Source of the DNA: Actinomycetota bacterium
Lineage (GTDB): Bacteria > Actinomycetota > Acidimicrobiia > Acidimicrobiales > Ilumatobacteraceae
Direction of reading: 5' to 3'
Assembly: GCA_026393475.1 (NCBI GenBank)
Contig: JAPLAA010000032.1
Coordinates: forward strand, 1-42,084
DNA length: 42,084 nt
Notes under the pieces: model-generated
Seen by the model: the letters and a program-made list of their open reading frames with translations, nothing else
The model's database searches: none
What the model was told of the DNA's origin: nothing
Shown here: positions 12,634-20,139 of the stretch, piece after piece
Layout: each line of letters opens with the position of its first letter
How positions within the stretch are numbered: the first letter of the stretch is position 1
Position numbers and translations under genes: made by a program

Positions 12634-13856
12634 TGGCGATCGACGGCTCGCACCCGCACGATCCGCAAGATCCGCAAGATCCGCACGATCCCTACGGGTT
12701 CGACACCGTCGACCTCTCATGGCTGCGCGCCAAGGCCGGCGTCAAGTGGCACCAGGACCCGGAGCTGCTCAACGCATGGGTGGCCGACATGGACTTCCCG
12801 CCGCCGGCCGTCGTGCTCGACGCGTTGCAGGCGCGCGTCGCGCGTGCCGACCTCGGCTACGCCGACTGGGGGTATCCGCATCCCCAGACGCCGGCGTGCC
12901 AGGTGTTCGCCGATCGTGCGGCCCGTCGGTATCAGTGGCACGTCGACCCGGCCGAGGTGCGCGACTTCTGCGACGTGATGCAGGGCGTGCAGGTGATGCT
13001 GCACCTGGCGACAGCACCCGGTGACGGCGTCGTGCTGCACACCCCGTCGTACCCGCCGTTGTGGCAGACGCTGCAGGCGATGGGCCGTCGCCAGATCGAC
13101 GTGCCGGCCCGCGTCGACGCCGCCGGGGTGCACTTCGACTACGACGAGCTCGAGCGTCGGCTGACGAGCGAGCCGGCCAAGGTGTTGCTGCTGTGCCACC
13201 CGCACAACCCCACCGGTCACCGGTTCGCGGTCGAGGAACTCGTTCGGCTCGTGGCGATCGCCGAGCGCTTCGACCTGCTGATCGTGAGCGACGAGATCCA
13301 CGCCGACCTCACCTACGACGCGATGCACGTGCCGATCGCATCGATCGCCGGTGCTGCTGCTCGAACGGTGTCGATGCACTCGCCGTCGAAGGCGTTCAAC
13401 CTGGCCGGCATGCGCCATGCGGTGGCGCACATCGGACCCGCCCGGCTCCGCGATGCGCTGTTGGACCTGCCCGACCACTTCGTCGGTGCGATCAACCTCC
13501 TGGCCGCGGAGGCGACCGTGGCGGCGTGGGAGCACGGTGACGACTGGCTCGACTCGGTCGTCGCTCACCTCGATCGCGTGCGGCTCCGCTTCGCCGACCT
13601 GGTGGCCACCCGGCTGCCGGAGGTGAAGCATCGACCACCCGCTGCCACCTACGTCGCCTGGCTCGACTGCCGAGACACCGGCCTCGGTGACGAACCGTTC
13701 CTGGCGTGCCGTGCAGCCGGGCTGAAGGTGAGCGACGGCAACGACTTCGGACCGTCGGGTGCCGGCCACGTGCGGGTGAACCTCGCGACGAGCACCGCGA
13801 TCATGGAGCTGATCGTCGACCGGCTCGCGTCGGCGCTCGGCCCGGATCGAGCCTGA
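12633..13856 (+). CDS. PatB/MalY-type C-S lyase (aminotransferase class I/II fold)
   Basis: A 407-residue PLP enzyme of the MalY/PatB branch, which splits C-S bonds, for example cystathionine to homocysteine, pyruvate and ammonia. Family marks are W-V-A-D-M-D-F-P-P-P near residue 50, G-Y-A-D-W-G-Y, C-H-P-H-N-P-T-G, S-D-E-I-H-A-D-L (the branch signature) and the PLP lysine K253 in S-P-S-K-A-F-N-L-A-G. The ATG at 12633 overlaps the stop of the upstream aminotransferase by one base. Residues 8-20 are a repeated H-D-P/Q-D-P stretch encoded by a 9-bp tandem repeat and are not part of the conserved fold. Pairing with an aminotransferase suggests sulfur amino acid metabolism, but true substrates are unknown. 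Confidence 0.85.
12655..12690. repeat. 9-bp tandem repeat, four copies, at the start of the C-S lyase gene
   Basis: Four units of CGCAMGATC (CGCACGATC, CGCAAGATC twice, CGCACGATC) encode H-D-P, Q-D-P, Q-D-P, H-D-P. It lies immediately after the start codon region and is in frame. Confidence 0.8.
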
Positions 13857-13889
13857 TCCGTCCGTTCGCTGCGGCGGCTGGTCGGCCGC

Positions 13890-14657
13890 TCAGGCCCACC
13901 ACAGGCCGTGGCGCAGCGCCAGGGCGCCGAGCACCACGACGACGGCGCACTCCGACACCTGCTCGGCCGCGCCGAGCACGTCGCCGCTGATACCGCCGAT
14001 CTTGTGCCGGGCGAGCGCACCGACGGCGAGCACCGCCGCGAGCGCCACGCCGAGCGCCGGCACCACCCACCAACCGACGGCGACCCCACCCAACACCGCA
14101 GCCATCGCGGACGCGATGACGCCGCGCGCCCGGCTCGTCGCCTGGCCGTAGTCGGCACCGAGGCCCGAGCGCCCGGCGAGGGGGACGACGGCCATCAGTG
14201 CGACCGCCGCCCCGCGTGCGATCACGTGCGCGGCGACGGCCGAGGCGAACAGCGTGGCCCCGCTCGGCATCGACCCGAGGGCGACGACGCGGACGACGAT
14301 GGAGGCGCACATCGCCGCCACGCCGTAGGTGCCGTGGCGCGAGTCCTTCATGATCTCGAGCCGTCGCTCCACGGTGTACCCGCCGCCGAATGCATCGGCG
14401 ATGTCGCCGAGGCCGTCCTCGTGGAAGGCACCGGTGACGAGCAGACCGACGGTGACCGCGAGGGCGCCTGCCACCAGCGGTGCGGTCCACTGGAACGCGA
14501 TCGCCCCGACACCGCCGACCAAGGCGCCGATCACCGCACCGGCGAGGGGGAACCAGACGACCATCGCGGCCATGTCGGGCGCGGCGCGCAGCCGCACGGG
14601 CAGCCGGGTGAGGAACTGCAGCGCCGCGAACGGCCCGATCGCCGGCAACCCACGCAC
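13890..14657 (-). CDS. cobS: Adenosylcobinamide-GDP ribazoletransferase (cobalamin synthase)
   Basis: Joins adenosylcobinamide-GDP with alpha-ribazole (or its phosphate) to give cobalamin (phosphate), the last assembly step, in the membrane. From GTG 14657 it is 255 residues, the normal CobS length. It opens with the F-L-T-R-L-P-V motif. It also has F-P-L-A-G, F-H-E-D-G-L-G-D-I-A-D-A-F (acidic metal-binding motif), K-D-S-R-H-G-T-Y-G and several hydrophobic helices. It is the last gene of cobO-cobU-cobT-cobS. The frame stays open well upstream through a 36-bp tandem repeat and into cobT, but no ATG or GTG lies in that part closer to the conserved N-terminus, so the start is moderately certain. 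Confidence 0.92.
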   Translation of the reverse strand: MRGLPAIGPFAALQFLTRLPVRLRAAPDMAAMVVWFPLAGAVIGALVGGVGAIAFQWTAPLVAGALAVTVGLLVTGAFHEDGLGDIADAFGGGYTVERRLEIMKDSRHGTYGVAAMCASIVVRVVALGSMPSGATLFASAVAAHVIARGAAVALMAVVPLAGRSGLGADYGQATSRARGVIASAMAAVLGGVAVGWWVVPALGVALAAVLAVGALARHKIGGISGDVLGAAEQVSECAVVVVLGALALRHGLWWA

Positions 14658-14688
14658 CGGCTCACTCGTGATGAGGTCGCCATTCAGC

Positions 14689-14796
14689 CGGTCGCTGTGG
14701 GCCTCGCTCGCATGCTCGCTCAGCCGGTCGCCGTGGGCCTCGCTCGCTCGCTCGCTCAGCCGGTCGCCGTGGGCCTCGCTCGCTCGCTCGCTCAGC
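14689..14796. repeat. Three tandem 36-bp repeats across the cobT-cobS junction
   Basis: Copies at 14689-14724, 14725-14760 and 14761-14796. Copies 2 and 3 are identical, and copy 1 differs at a few bases. The unit starts CGGTCGCCGTGGGCCTCGCT, then has an internal CGCT run. The cobT stop (14792-14794) lies in copy 3. Because the unit is 12 codons, the repeat stays open in the cobS frame, where it would encode a 12-residue Ser/Glu/Arg-rich unit three times. There are no spacers, so it is not a CRISPR array. Confidence 0.9.
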
Positions 14797-15778
14797 GGAA
14801 CCACTCCGCGAAGGTCGGGACCTCCGTGATCCCGGCACATGCCATCGCCACCAACGGCACCGCCGCCATCGCTCCCGACCCTTCGCCGAGGCGCATCTCG
14901 AGGTCGAGCATCGGTTGCTTGCCGAGCCGCTCGAGCAGCCGACGGTGGCCGGGTTCGGACGAGCAGTGGCCCACGAGGCAGTGGTCGAGCGCGTCGCCGC
15001 GTGCGGTGGCGAGCGGCATCGCCGCGGCGGTCACGACGTAGCCGTCGATGAGCACCGGCAGTCGGCGATGGCGCGCCGCGACGATGGCCGCTGCCATCGC
15101 GACGAGCTCGGCACCGCCCACCTCGCGCAGCACCTCGAGCGGGTCGAGCACCCCGGCGATGCGGTCGACCGCGAGCCGGACCGCGTCGCGCTTGCGATCG
15201 AGTCCCTCGTCGTCGACGCCCGTGCCGCGACCCACCCAGGCGGCCACCTCGCCACCGCCGAGTGCTGCGGCGACGGCTGCCGCCGCGGTGGTGTTGCCGA
15301 TGCCCATCTCGCCCAGCACCAGCAGGTCGGCGTCGAGACCGACGACGGCGTCGCGTCCCGCCGCAGCCGCCTCCTCGAAACGATCGAGCGACATGGCCGA
15401 CTCGAACCGGATGTCGCCGGTGGGCCGGCCGACGCCGACGTCGATCGCATCGACCGTGGCACCCGCGACGGCGGCGAACGCACTCACCGTCGACTTGCCG
15501 GCCCGGTAGGCCGCGAGCATCGCCGCGGTGACGTCGACCGGGTACTTGCTCACCCCCGCTGCGGTGACCCCGTGATCGGCGGCGAAGATCAACGCGGCGG
15601 GACGGTGCACGGCCGGCGAGGCGGTGCCCTGCCACTCGGCGACCCAGGCAGCCACCTCGTCGAACCGGGCGAGCGCCCCGGCAGGTCGCAGGATGTCGGC
15701 GGCACGCTCACGGACGAGCGCCGCCGACGGCGCATCGCCGGTCGGTAGCTCGGCGAGCGCGGAGCGGAACCACGTCAT
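14792..15778 (-). CDS. cobT: Nicotinate-nucleotide--dimethylbenzimidazole phosphoribosyltransferase
   Basis: Activates the lower ligand base of B12, turning dimethylbenzimidazole and nicotinate mononucleotide into alpha-ribazole phosphate. It is 328 residues, close to the usual 340-350. It shows F-A-A-D-H-G-V-T near residue 69, the Y-P-x-x-V-T segment, G-E-M-G-I-G-N-T-T, and the catalytic glutamate near residue 299 in R-L-G-E-G-S-G-A. The ATG at 15778 overlaps the cobU stop as ATGA and has GGGAGG upstream inside cobU. A TTG five codons earlier is less likely. The gene ends inside the tandem repeat described at 14689-14796. Confidence 0.95.
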   Translation of the reverse strand: MTWFRSALAELPTGDAPSAALVRERAADILRPAGALARFDEVAAWVAEWQGTASPAVHRPAALIFAADHGVTAAGVSKYPVDVTAAMLAAYRAGKSTVSAFAAVAGATVDAIDVGVGRPTGDIRFESAMSLDRFEEAAAAGRDAVVGLDADLLVLGEMGIGNTTAAAAVAAALGGGEVAAWVGRGTGVDDEGLDRKRDAVRLAVDRIAGVLDPLEVLREVGGAELVAMAAAIVAARHRRLPVLIDGYVVTAAAMPLATARGDALDHCLVGHCSSEPGHRRLLERLGKQPMLDLEMRLGEGSGAMAAVPLVAMACAGITEVPTFAEWFR

Positions 15779-16311
15779 GACAGAACCTCCCAAGGGTCGA
15801 CCAGTGGCAGGGCACGCCCTGCGACGAGGAACAGCGCACGGTCGGCGACGGCGGCCACGCGCTGGTTGAGGCGACCGAGGTCGTCACGGTACTCGCGGCC
15901 GAGCGGGGTGTCCGGGTGCAGCCCGAGTCCGACCTCGTTCGACACGACGACGGTCGGGCCCGTGCGTGCCCGGAGCGAGTGGAGGAATGCGTCGATTGCC
16001 GCCGTGCGATCCGCGGCGTCGGGCAGGTGATGCAGGAGGTTGCCGAGCCACACCGTGAGGCAGTCGACGATCACGAGCGCATCGAGCGGCGTCACCGCGA
16101 GTGCCTCGGCGAGTGCGACCGGCGCCTCGACCGTCGGCCAGTCGGGCCGCTCGCGGCGGTGCGCCGCCACGCGGGCGCGCAGGTCGTCGTCGAAGGGTTC
16201 GGTGGTGGCGACGAACACGATGGTGCCGCCGGCATCGGCATGGCGCTCGCCGAGCTGGACCGCGAGCGTGCTCTTGCCGCTGCGCGCACCACCGACCAGG
16301 AACGTGATCAC
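15775..16311 (-). CDS. cobU: Adenosylcobinamide kinase / adenosylcobinamide-phosphate guanylyltransferase
   Basis: Bifunctional enzyme that phosphorylates adenosylcobinamide and then adds GMP, making the substrate of CobS. The protein is 178 residues, as expected. It has the P-loop G-G-A-R-S-G-K-S at 7-14, F-V-A-T in the second strand, H-R-R-E-R-P around residue 52, and D-C-L-T-V-W-L-G-N-L and V-S-N-E-V-G-L-G, all typical of CobU/CobP. The start is GTG 16311. It lies 28 bases after cobO and overlaps cobT by 4 bases. Confidence 0.95.
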   Translation of the reverse strand: MITFLVGGARSGKSTLAVQLGERHADAGGTIVFVATTEPFDDDLRARVAAHRRERPDWPTVEAPVALAEALAVTPLDALVIVDCLTVWLGNLLHHLPDAADRTAAIDAFLHSLRARTGPTVVVSNEVGLGLHPDTPLGREYRDDLGRLNQRVAAVADRALFLVAGRALPLVDPWEVLS

Positions 16312-16339
16312 GCGGTGGGCTCGATCTCGGGGGAGACCA

Positions 16340-16957
16340 TCAGTAGTCGATGCCGCGCTTGGCCGCGATGCCCTCGTCGTAGGCGTGCTTCACCTTGCGC
16401 ATCTCGGTGACGGTGTCGGCCGCGGCGATCAGCGCCTCGCTCGCGTCGCGTCCGGTGACGATGACGCTGACGGTCCGCGGGCGGCCGACGAGCGTCGCGA
16501 CGACGTCGTCGGCATCGACCCAGCCCCAGTTCATGAGGTACGTGAGTTCGTCGAGGATCACGAGGTGGTGCTCGCCGGCGCGGACCATCTCAGCGGCCTT
16601 CGCCCATCCTTCCCGGGCCAGCGCTTTGTCGTGCTCGAGATCGTTCGAGTCCCACGTGAAGCCGTCGCCGGCATTCACCCACGTGACACCGAGATCGCGG
16701 CCGACCTGCTCCTCGCCGACCTTCCAGTCGCCGCTCTTCACGAACTGCACGACGGCGACCTTCCAGCCGCGGGCGATCGCGCGCACCATCACGCCGAACG
16801 CCGCGGAGCTCTTGCCCTTGCCGTCACCGGTGTTGACCAGCAACAGCGAGTCCGTGCCGCGGAGCCCGAGCGGTCGCGGGTCGTCGGTGGGCGGGTCGTC
16901 GGGCGACGAGTCGGCTTCGGCAGGGCGGGGGGCGTCGGGGGCAGGTGCGTCGCTCAT
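16340..16957 (-). CDS. cobO: Cob(I)yrinic acid a,c-diamide adenosyltransferase (CobO/BtuR type)
   Basis: Adds the 5'-deoxyadenosyl group of ATP to the cobalt of corrinoids. It is 205 residues. The P-loop is N-T-G-D-G-K-G-K-S-S at about 42-51, followed by A-A-F-G. It also shows V-V-Q-F-V-K-S-G-D-W, a V-I-L-D-E-L-T-Y-L-M-N-W segment and a V-I-V-T-G-R-D-A end region, all CobO marks. The first 34 residues are an acidic Pro/Asp-rich tail outside the fold. The ATG at 16957 is preferred. The frame continues upstream to 17092 but that part is the divergent riboswitch leader. First gene of the leftward cob operon. Confidence 0.94.
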   Translation of the reverse strand: MSDAPAPDAPRPAEADSSPDDPPTDDPRPLGLRGTDSLLLVNTGDGKGKSSAAFGVMVRAIARGWKVAVVQFVKSGDWKVGEEQVGRDLGVTWVNAGDGFTWDSNDLEHDKALAREGWAKAAEMVRAGEHHLVILDELTYLMNWGWVDADDVVATLVGRPRTVSVIVTGRDASEALIAAADTVTEMRKVKHAYDEGIAAKRGIDY

Positions 16958-16961
16958 GGGC

Positions 16962-16990
16962 TTGGGAGCGTAGCGACGACGCGCTATGGT
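16962..16990 (+). promoter_or_regulatory. Likely promoter of the riboswitch-btuFCD transcript
   Basis: TTGGGA (16962-16967) and TATGGT (16985-16990) are 17 bases apart, a good sigma-70-like pair. The predicted transcription start near 16996-16998 falls on the first bases of the riboswitch P1 stem. Confidence 0.6.
16967..16972 (-). promoter_or_regulatory. Likely -10 element of the cobO operon
   Basis: TACGCT on the minus strand ends 9 bases before the cobO ATG, so the leader would be absent or a few bases. It overlaps the -35 of the divergent btuF promoter by one base, so the two polymerases probably compete. Confidence 0.4.
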
Positions 16991-16995
16991 CACGT

Positions 16996-17233
16996 CGCTC
17001 GATCCCAGCGAAGTCCGGTTCAACTCCGGCACTGTCCCGCAACGGTGAAGCGTGCGATCCGCACCTGGCAACAGGAGCGCTCGACACGACAAGTCCGGTC
17101 GCCTGGTTCGAGCGCGAAGACCAACCCTCGAGGCAAGGGCGGTTCGCGACGGGGAGTTCCCCGTTCGACCCTCAACTTGTCCTCCCGCTCGGAGGACCCG
17201 GTGTCCTCCAGAAAGCTCGGAGGATCCGAACCC
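16996..17233 (+). promoter_or_regulatory. Cobalamin riboswitch with translational expression platform
   Basis: Senses a cobalamin and controls btuF translation. The aptamer is bounded by a perfect 7-bp P1 stem, CGCTCGA (16996-17002) and TCGAGCG (17108-17114). Inside are the conserved core GAAGTCCGG, CTCCGGCACTGTCCCGCAAC and GGTGA, and on the 3' side AAGTCCGGTCGCCTGG. At about 119 bases the aptamer is compact. Downstream are a hairpin at 17149-17164 (ACGGGG/CCCCGT) and then an alternating set: GTCCTCC 17179-17185, GGAGGAC 17191-17197, GTCCTCC 17203-17209, and GGAGGA 17219-17224. The last is the ribosome site of btuF. Each can pair only with a neighbour, so ligand binding can hide or free the ribosome site. 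That mechanism is inference. Confidence 0.88.
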
Positions 17234-18241
17234 ATGAAGCAGTTCCGTAGAGCCCTGGCGCTCGCCACCGTCTCGCTCGTCACCCTCGCCTCACTCGCTG
17301 GGTGCGGGGACGACACCGTGGAGACCACCGCCACCGAACCGGCAGCGGCCGACACGACCGTCGCGCCCGCTGCGTCCGGCGCCGATGAGGAGCCGGCGGC
17401 AGCGACGACCGCGCCGGCCGCGACCGATCCGGCAGCGACCGACGCCACCGATGGCGACGTGGCCCAGGCGATCGTGAGCCTGTCGCCGACCGCCACCGAG
17501 ATCCTGTTCGCGATCGGTGCCGGCGACCAGGTGATCGCGGTCGACGACCAGAGCAACTACCCGGCCGAGGCCGCGGCGAAGGCGTCCGAGCTGTCGGGTT
17601 ACGAGCCCAACGTCGAGGCGATCGCCGCGTACGAGCCCGATCTGGTGATCCACGACGGCACGACCGATCTTGCCGCGTCGCTCGACACCCTCGGCATCGC
17701 GAACTGGGTGGGCGCCGCGGCGATGTCGTTCGACGACATCTACGTCCAGATCGAGCAGCTCGGCGCGGCCACGGGCCATGTGGCCGAGGCGGCCGAACTC
17801 GTCGCGAACATGCAGGCCGACATCGCCGAGGCCGTGGCCTCCGTGCCGGCACTGGAGACGCCGCTCGCGTTCTACCACGAGCTCGATCCCACGTTCTACA
17901 GCGTCACGTCGAACACCTTCATCGGTCAGGTGTACGGCCTGTTCGGTCTGCGTAACGTCGCCGACACGGCCGAGGGCACGAGCGACTACCCGCAGTTGAG
18001 CGCCGAGTTCCTGATCAGCCAGAGCCCCGACCTGATCTTCCTCGCCGACACCAAGTGCTGCGGCGAGACGGTCGAGACCGTGGCCGCTCGTCCCGGCTGG
18101 GACGCGATCTCGGCGGTCACCAACGGCGGTGTCATCGAGCTCGACGACGACGTCGCCAGCCGCTGGGGGCCTCGCGTCGTCGAACTCGTGGAGACCATCG
18201 CCGCCAGCGTCAACGCCGTCGCAACGGTCACGGCGGGCTGA
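17234..18241 (+). CDS. btuF: Cobalamin ABC transporter substrate-binding lipoprotein (BtuF-like)
   Basis: Captures a corrinoid outside the cell and delivers it to the BtuCD channel. It is a 335-residue lipoprotein: basic N-terminus, hydrophobic signal and lipobox L-A-G-C with the acylated Cys at 24. A Thr/Ala/Glu-rich linker follows to about residue 75. The type III binding-protein fold starts at I-V-S-L-S-P-T-A-T-E-I-L-F-A-I-G-A-G, with A-V-D-D-Q-S-N-Y-P next, as in BtuF/FecB-type proteins. A C-C pair occurs near residue 275. Cobalamin as the substrate is supported by the riboswitch immediately upstream; the fold alone would also fit iron-siderophore binding. Start ATG 17234 with GGAGGA at 17219-17224. 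Confidence 0.9.
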   Translation: MKQFRRALALATVSLVTLASLAGCGDDTVETTATEPAAADTTVAPAASGADEEPAAATTAPAATDPAATDATDGDVAQAIVSLSPTATEILFAIGAGDQVIAVDDQSNYPAEAAAKASELSGYEPNVEAIAAYEPDLVIHDGTTDLAASLDTLGIANWVGAAAMSFDDIYVQIEQLGAATGHVAEAAELVANMQADIAEAVASVPALETPLAFYHELDPTFYSVTSNTFIGQVYGLFGLRNVADTAEGTSDYPQLSAEFLISQSPDLIFLADTKCCGETVETVAARPGWDAISAVTNGGVIELDDDVASRWGPRVVELVETIAASVNAVATVTAG

Positions 18242-18247
18242 CCCCTC

Positions 18248-19267
18248 GTGCTCGCCGACCCGCTCGCCCGGACCGCGACGACCGCACGCTCGGTCGCCGC
18301 GCGTCCGGGCAGGTGGTGGCTCCCCGCCTCGCTCGTGCTCCTGGCGGTCGCCCTGTTCCTCGGGGTCATGGTCGGCCCGGCGGGCAACTGGGGATCGGCC
18401 GACTGGAACATCATCTGGAACGTCCGCATGCCGCGGGTCGTGCTCGCCGGCATCGTCGGCGCCACCCTGTCGCTGTCGGGTGCGAGCTATCAGGGCGTGT
18501 TCCGCAACCCGCTGGTCGACCCGTACCTGCTCGGCGTGGCGGCCGGTGCCGGGCTCGGCGCGACCATCGTGTTCGCCGTCGGGCGGGCGTCGACCACGAC
18601 GTGGTTGATCGACCCGCTGCCGCTGGCCGCCTTCGTCGGTGGCCTCCTGGCCGTCTTGATCACCTACCTCGTCGGCGCGTCGTTCGGAGCGAACCGCAAC
18701 GGCGTGACGCTGGTGCTCGCCGGCGTGGCCGTCACCTCGCTCGCCACGGCGATCCAGGCGTTCGTCCTGCAGCGCAACACCGAGGTGATCCGCGAGGTGT
18801 ACAGCTGGATCCTCGGCCGGCTCACGCTGGCGAACTGGGGTGACGTGCGCCTGGTGCTGCCCTACGTGGTGCTGAGCAGCACGGTGCTGCTGCTCCACCG
18901 TCGCCACCTCGACGTGCTGCGCGTCGGCGACGACGAGGCGATCTCGCTCGGCACGCAGGTCACCCGCGTGCGGCTCGTCGTCGTGATCGCCGCGACGATG
19001 GGCACGGCCGCCGTCGTCAGCGTCAGCGGCCTCATCGGGTTCGTCGGCATCGTCGTGCCGCACGCGATCCGCCTGCTGGCCGGCGCGTCGTACCGACGGC
19101 TCCTGCCGCTCAGCCTCGTGGTCGGTGCAGCGTTCCTCATCCTGGCGGACATCCCGGGTCGGGTGCTGCAGGACCCGGCCGAGACGCCGATCGGCGTCGT
19201 CACCGCGTTCTTCGGCGCACCGTTCTTCATCCTCGTGCTGCGCACACGCGGGAGGTCGCTCGGATGA
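18248..19267 (+). CDS. btuC: Cobalamin ABC transporter permease (BtuC/FecCD family)
   Basis: Membrane channel of the importer, acting as a dimer. It is 339 residues with about ten hydrophobic segments. Family marks are R-M-P-R-V-V-L-A-G-I-V-G-A-T-L-S-L-S-G-A-S-Y-Q near residue 60-80, F-R-N-P-L-V-D-P-Y-L-L-G, and the cytoplasmic coupling region around G-L-I-G-F-V-G-I-V-V-P-H. The start is GTG at 18248, six bases after the btuF stop. It overlaps btuD by 4 bases. Confidence 0.92.
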   Translation: MLADPLARTATTARSVAARPGRWWLPASLVLLAVALFLGVMVGPAGNWGSADWNIIWNVRMPRVVLAGIVGATLSLSGASYQGVFRNPLVDPYLLGVAAGAGLGATIVFAVGRASTTTWLIDPLPLAAFVGGLLAVLITYLVGASFGANRNGVTLVLAGVAVTSLATAIQAFVLQRNTEVIREVYSWILGRLTLANWGDVRLVLPYVVLSSTVLLLHRRHLDVLRVGDDEAISLGTQVTRVRLVVVIAATMGTAAVVSVSGLIGFVGIVVPHAIRLLAGASYRRLLPLSLVVGAAFLILADIPGRVLQDPAETPIGVVTAFFGAPFFILVLRTRGRSLG

Positions 19268-20043
19268 GCTCGCTCGCCTTCGTCGACCTCTCGGTGCGGT
19301 ACGGCCGCCGCGACGCGATCGCCGGCTTCACCGACACGGTCCGGCCGGGTGAGTGGCTCTGCCTCATCGGCCCCAACGGCGCCGGCAAGTCGTCGATCCT
19401 GCGAGCCACTGCGGGTCTCGTCCCGCACGGCGGACGGATCGAGGTGGACGGCTCGCCGCTGTCGTTGCGCAGTTCGCGCCGTCGCGCCGAGCTCGTGGCG
19501 TACGTGCCACAGAGCCCCAACCTGCCCGACGACATGACCGGTGCCGAGTACGTCCTGCTCGGCCGCAACCCGTACATCGGCTACTTCGGCGTGGAGAGTC
19601 AGCACGACCTGGCGATGGTGGCGAGCGTGCTCGATCGTCTCGACCTCGCCGACTTCGCGCGTCGACCGCTCGGCACGATGAGCGGCGGCGAACGCCAGCG
19701 GCTCGTGATCGCGCGGGCGATCGCCCAGGAGGCGCCGATCCTGCTGCTCGACGAGCCCACCAGCGCCCTCGACATCGGGCATCAGCAGCAAGCGCTCGAA
19801 CTCGTCGATCGCCTGCGCCGCGAACACGGGCTCACCGTGGTGAGCGCCATGCACGACCTCACCCTGGCCGGCCTCTATGCCGACCGCCTCGCGCTGTTGC
19901 ACCAGGGCCACGTCGTGGCGACCGGGCCGGCAGCGTCGGTCCTGCGCCCCGAGACGCTCAGCGAGTTCTACGGCGTCAGCGTCAGCGTGCACCACGAGGA
20001 CGACGGCACCGTCGTCGTCGTGCCGCGCCGCACCTCGGCCTGA
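19264..20043 (+). CDS. btuD: Cobalamin ABC transporter ATP-binding protein
   Basis: ATPase that powers BtuFC import. It is 259 residues. Walker A is G-P-N-G-A-G-K-S-S at 36-44, the Q-loop is in Y-V-P-Q-S-P, the signature is M-S-G-G-E-R-Q-R-L, Walker B is I-L-L-L-D-E-P-T-S-A-L-D, and the switch histidine is in S-A-M-H-D-L. The ATG at 19264 overlaps the btuC stop as ATGA. It is the last gene of the riboswitch-controlled operon. Confidence 0.93.
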   Translation: MSSLAFVDLSVRYGRRDAIAGFTDTVRPGEWLCLIGPNGAGKSSILRATAGLVPHGGRIEVDGSPLSLRSSRRRAELVAYVPQSPNLPDDMTGAEYVLLGRNPYIGYFGVESQHDLAMVASVLDRLDLADFARRPLGTMSGGERQRLVIARAIAQEAPILLLDEPTSALDIGHQQQALELVDRLRREHGLTVVSAMHDLTLAGLYADRLALLHQGHVVATGPAASVLRPETLSEFYGVSVSVHHEDDGTVVVVPRRTSA

Positions 20044-20126
20044 CGGGCCGACCCGTCGGCCCGCGCGCACAGCGCCCGGAGAGCACCGACACGAAGTCTT
20101 GACCATGGTTCTCGCGGCGGTGCGGG

Positions 20127-20132
20127 TACCGT
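20127..20132 (+). promoter_or_regulatory. Likely leaderless -10 element of the GT4 gene
   Basis: TACCGT ends 7 bases before the GTG at 20140. A TTGACC occurs at 20099-20104, but the 22-base spacing is too long for a standard -35. Confidence 0.4.
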
Positions 20133-20139
20133 CGGACGC

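Noticed and set aside
14689..14796. 36-bp repeats as a CRISPR array
   Set aside because: The copies are back to back with no spacers, and lie across a cobT-cobS gene junction.
14658..15635. Upstream extension of the cobS frame through cobT
   Set aside because: It overlaps the well-supported cobT gene and encodes Arg-rich sequence. CobS is full length from GTG 14657.
16958..17092. Longer N-terminus of cobO
   Set aside because: The extension would translate the antisense of the riboswitch aptamer. The ATG at 16957 gives a sensible CobO start.
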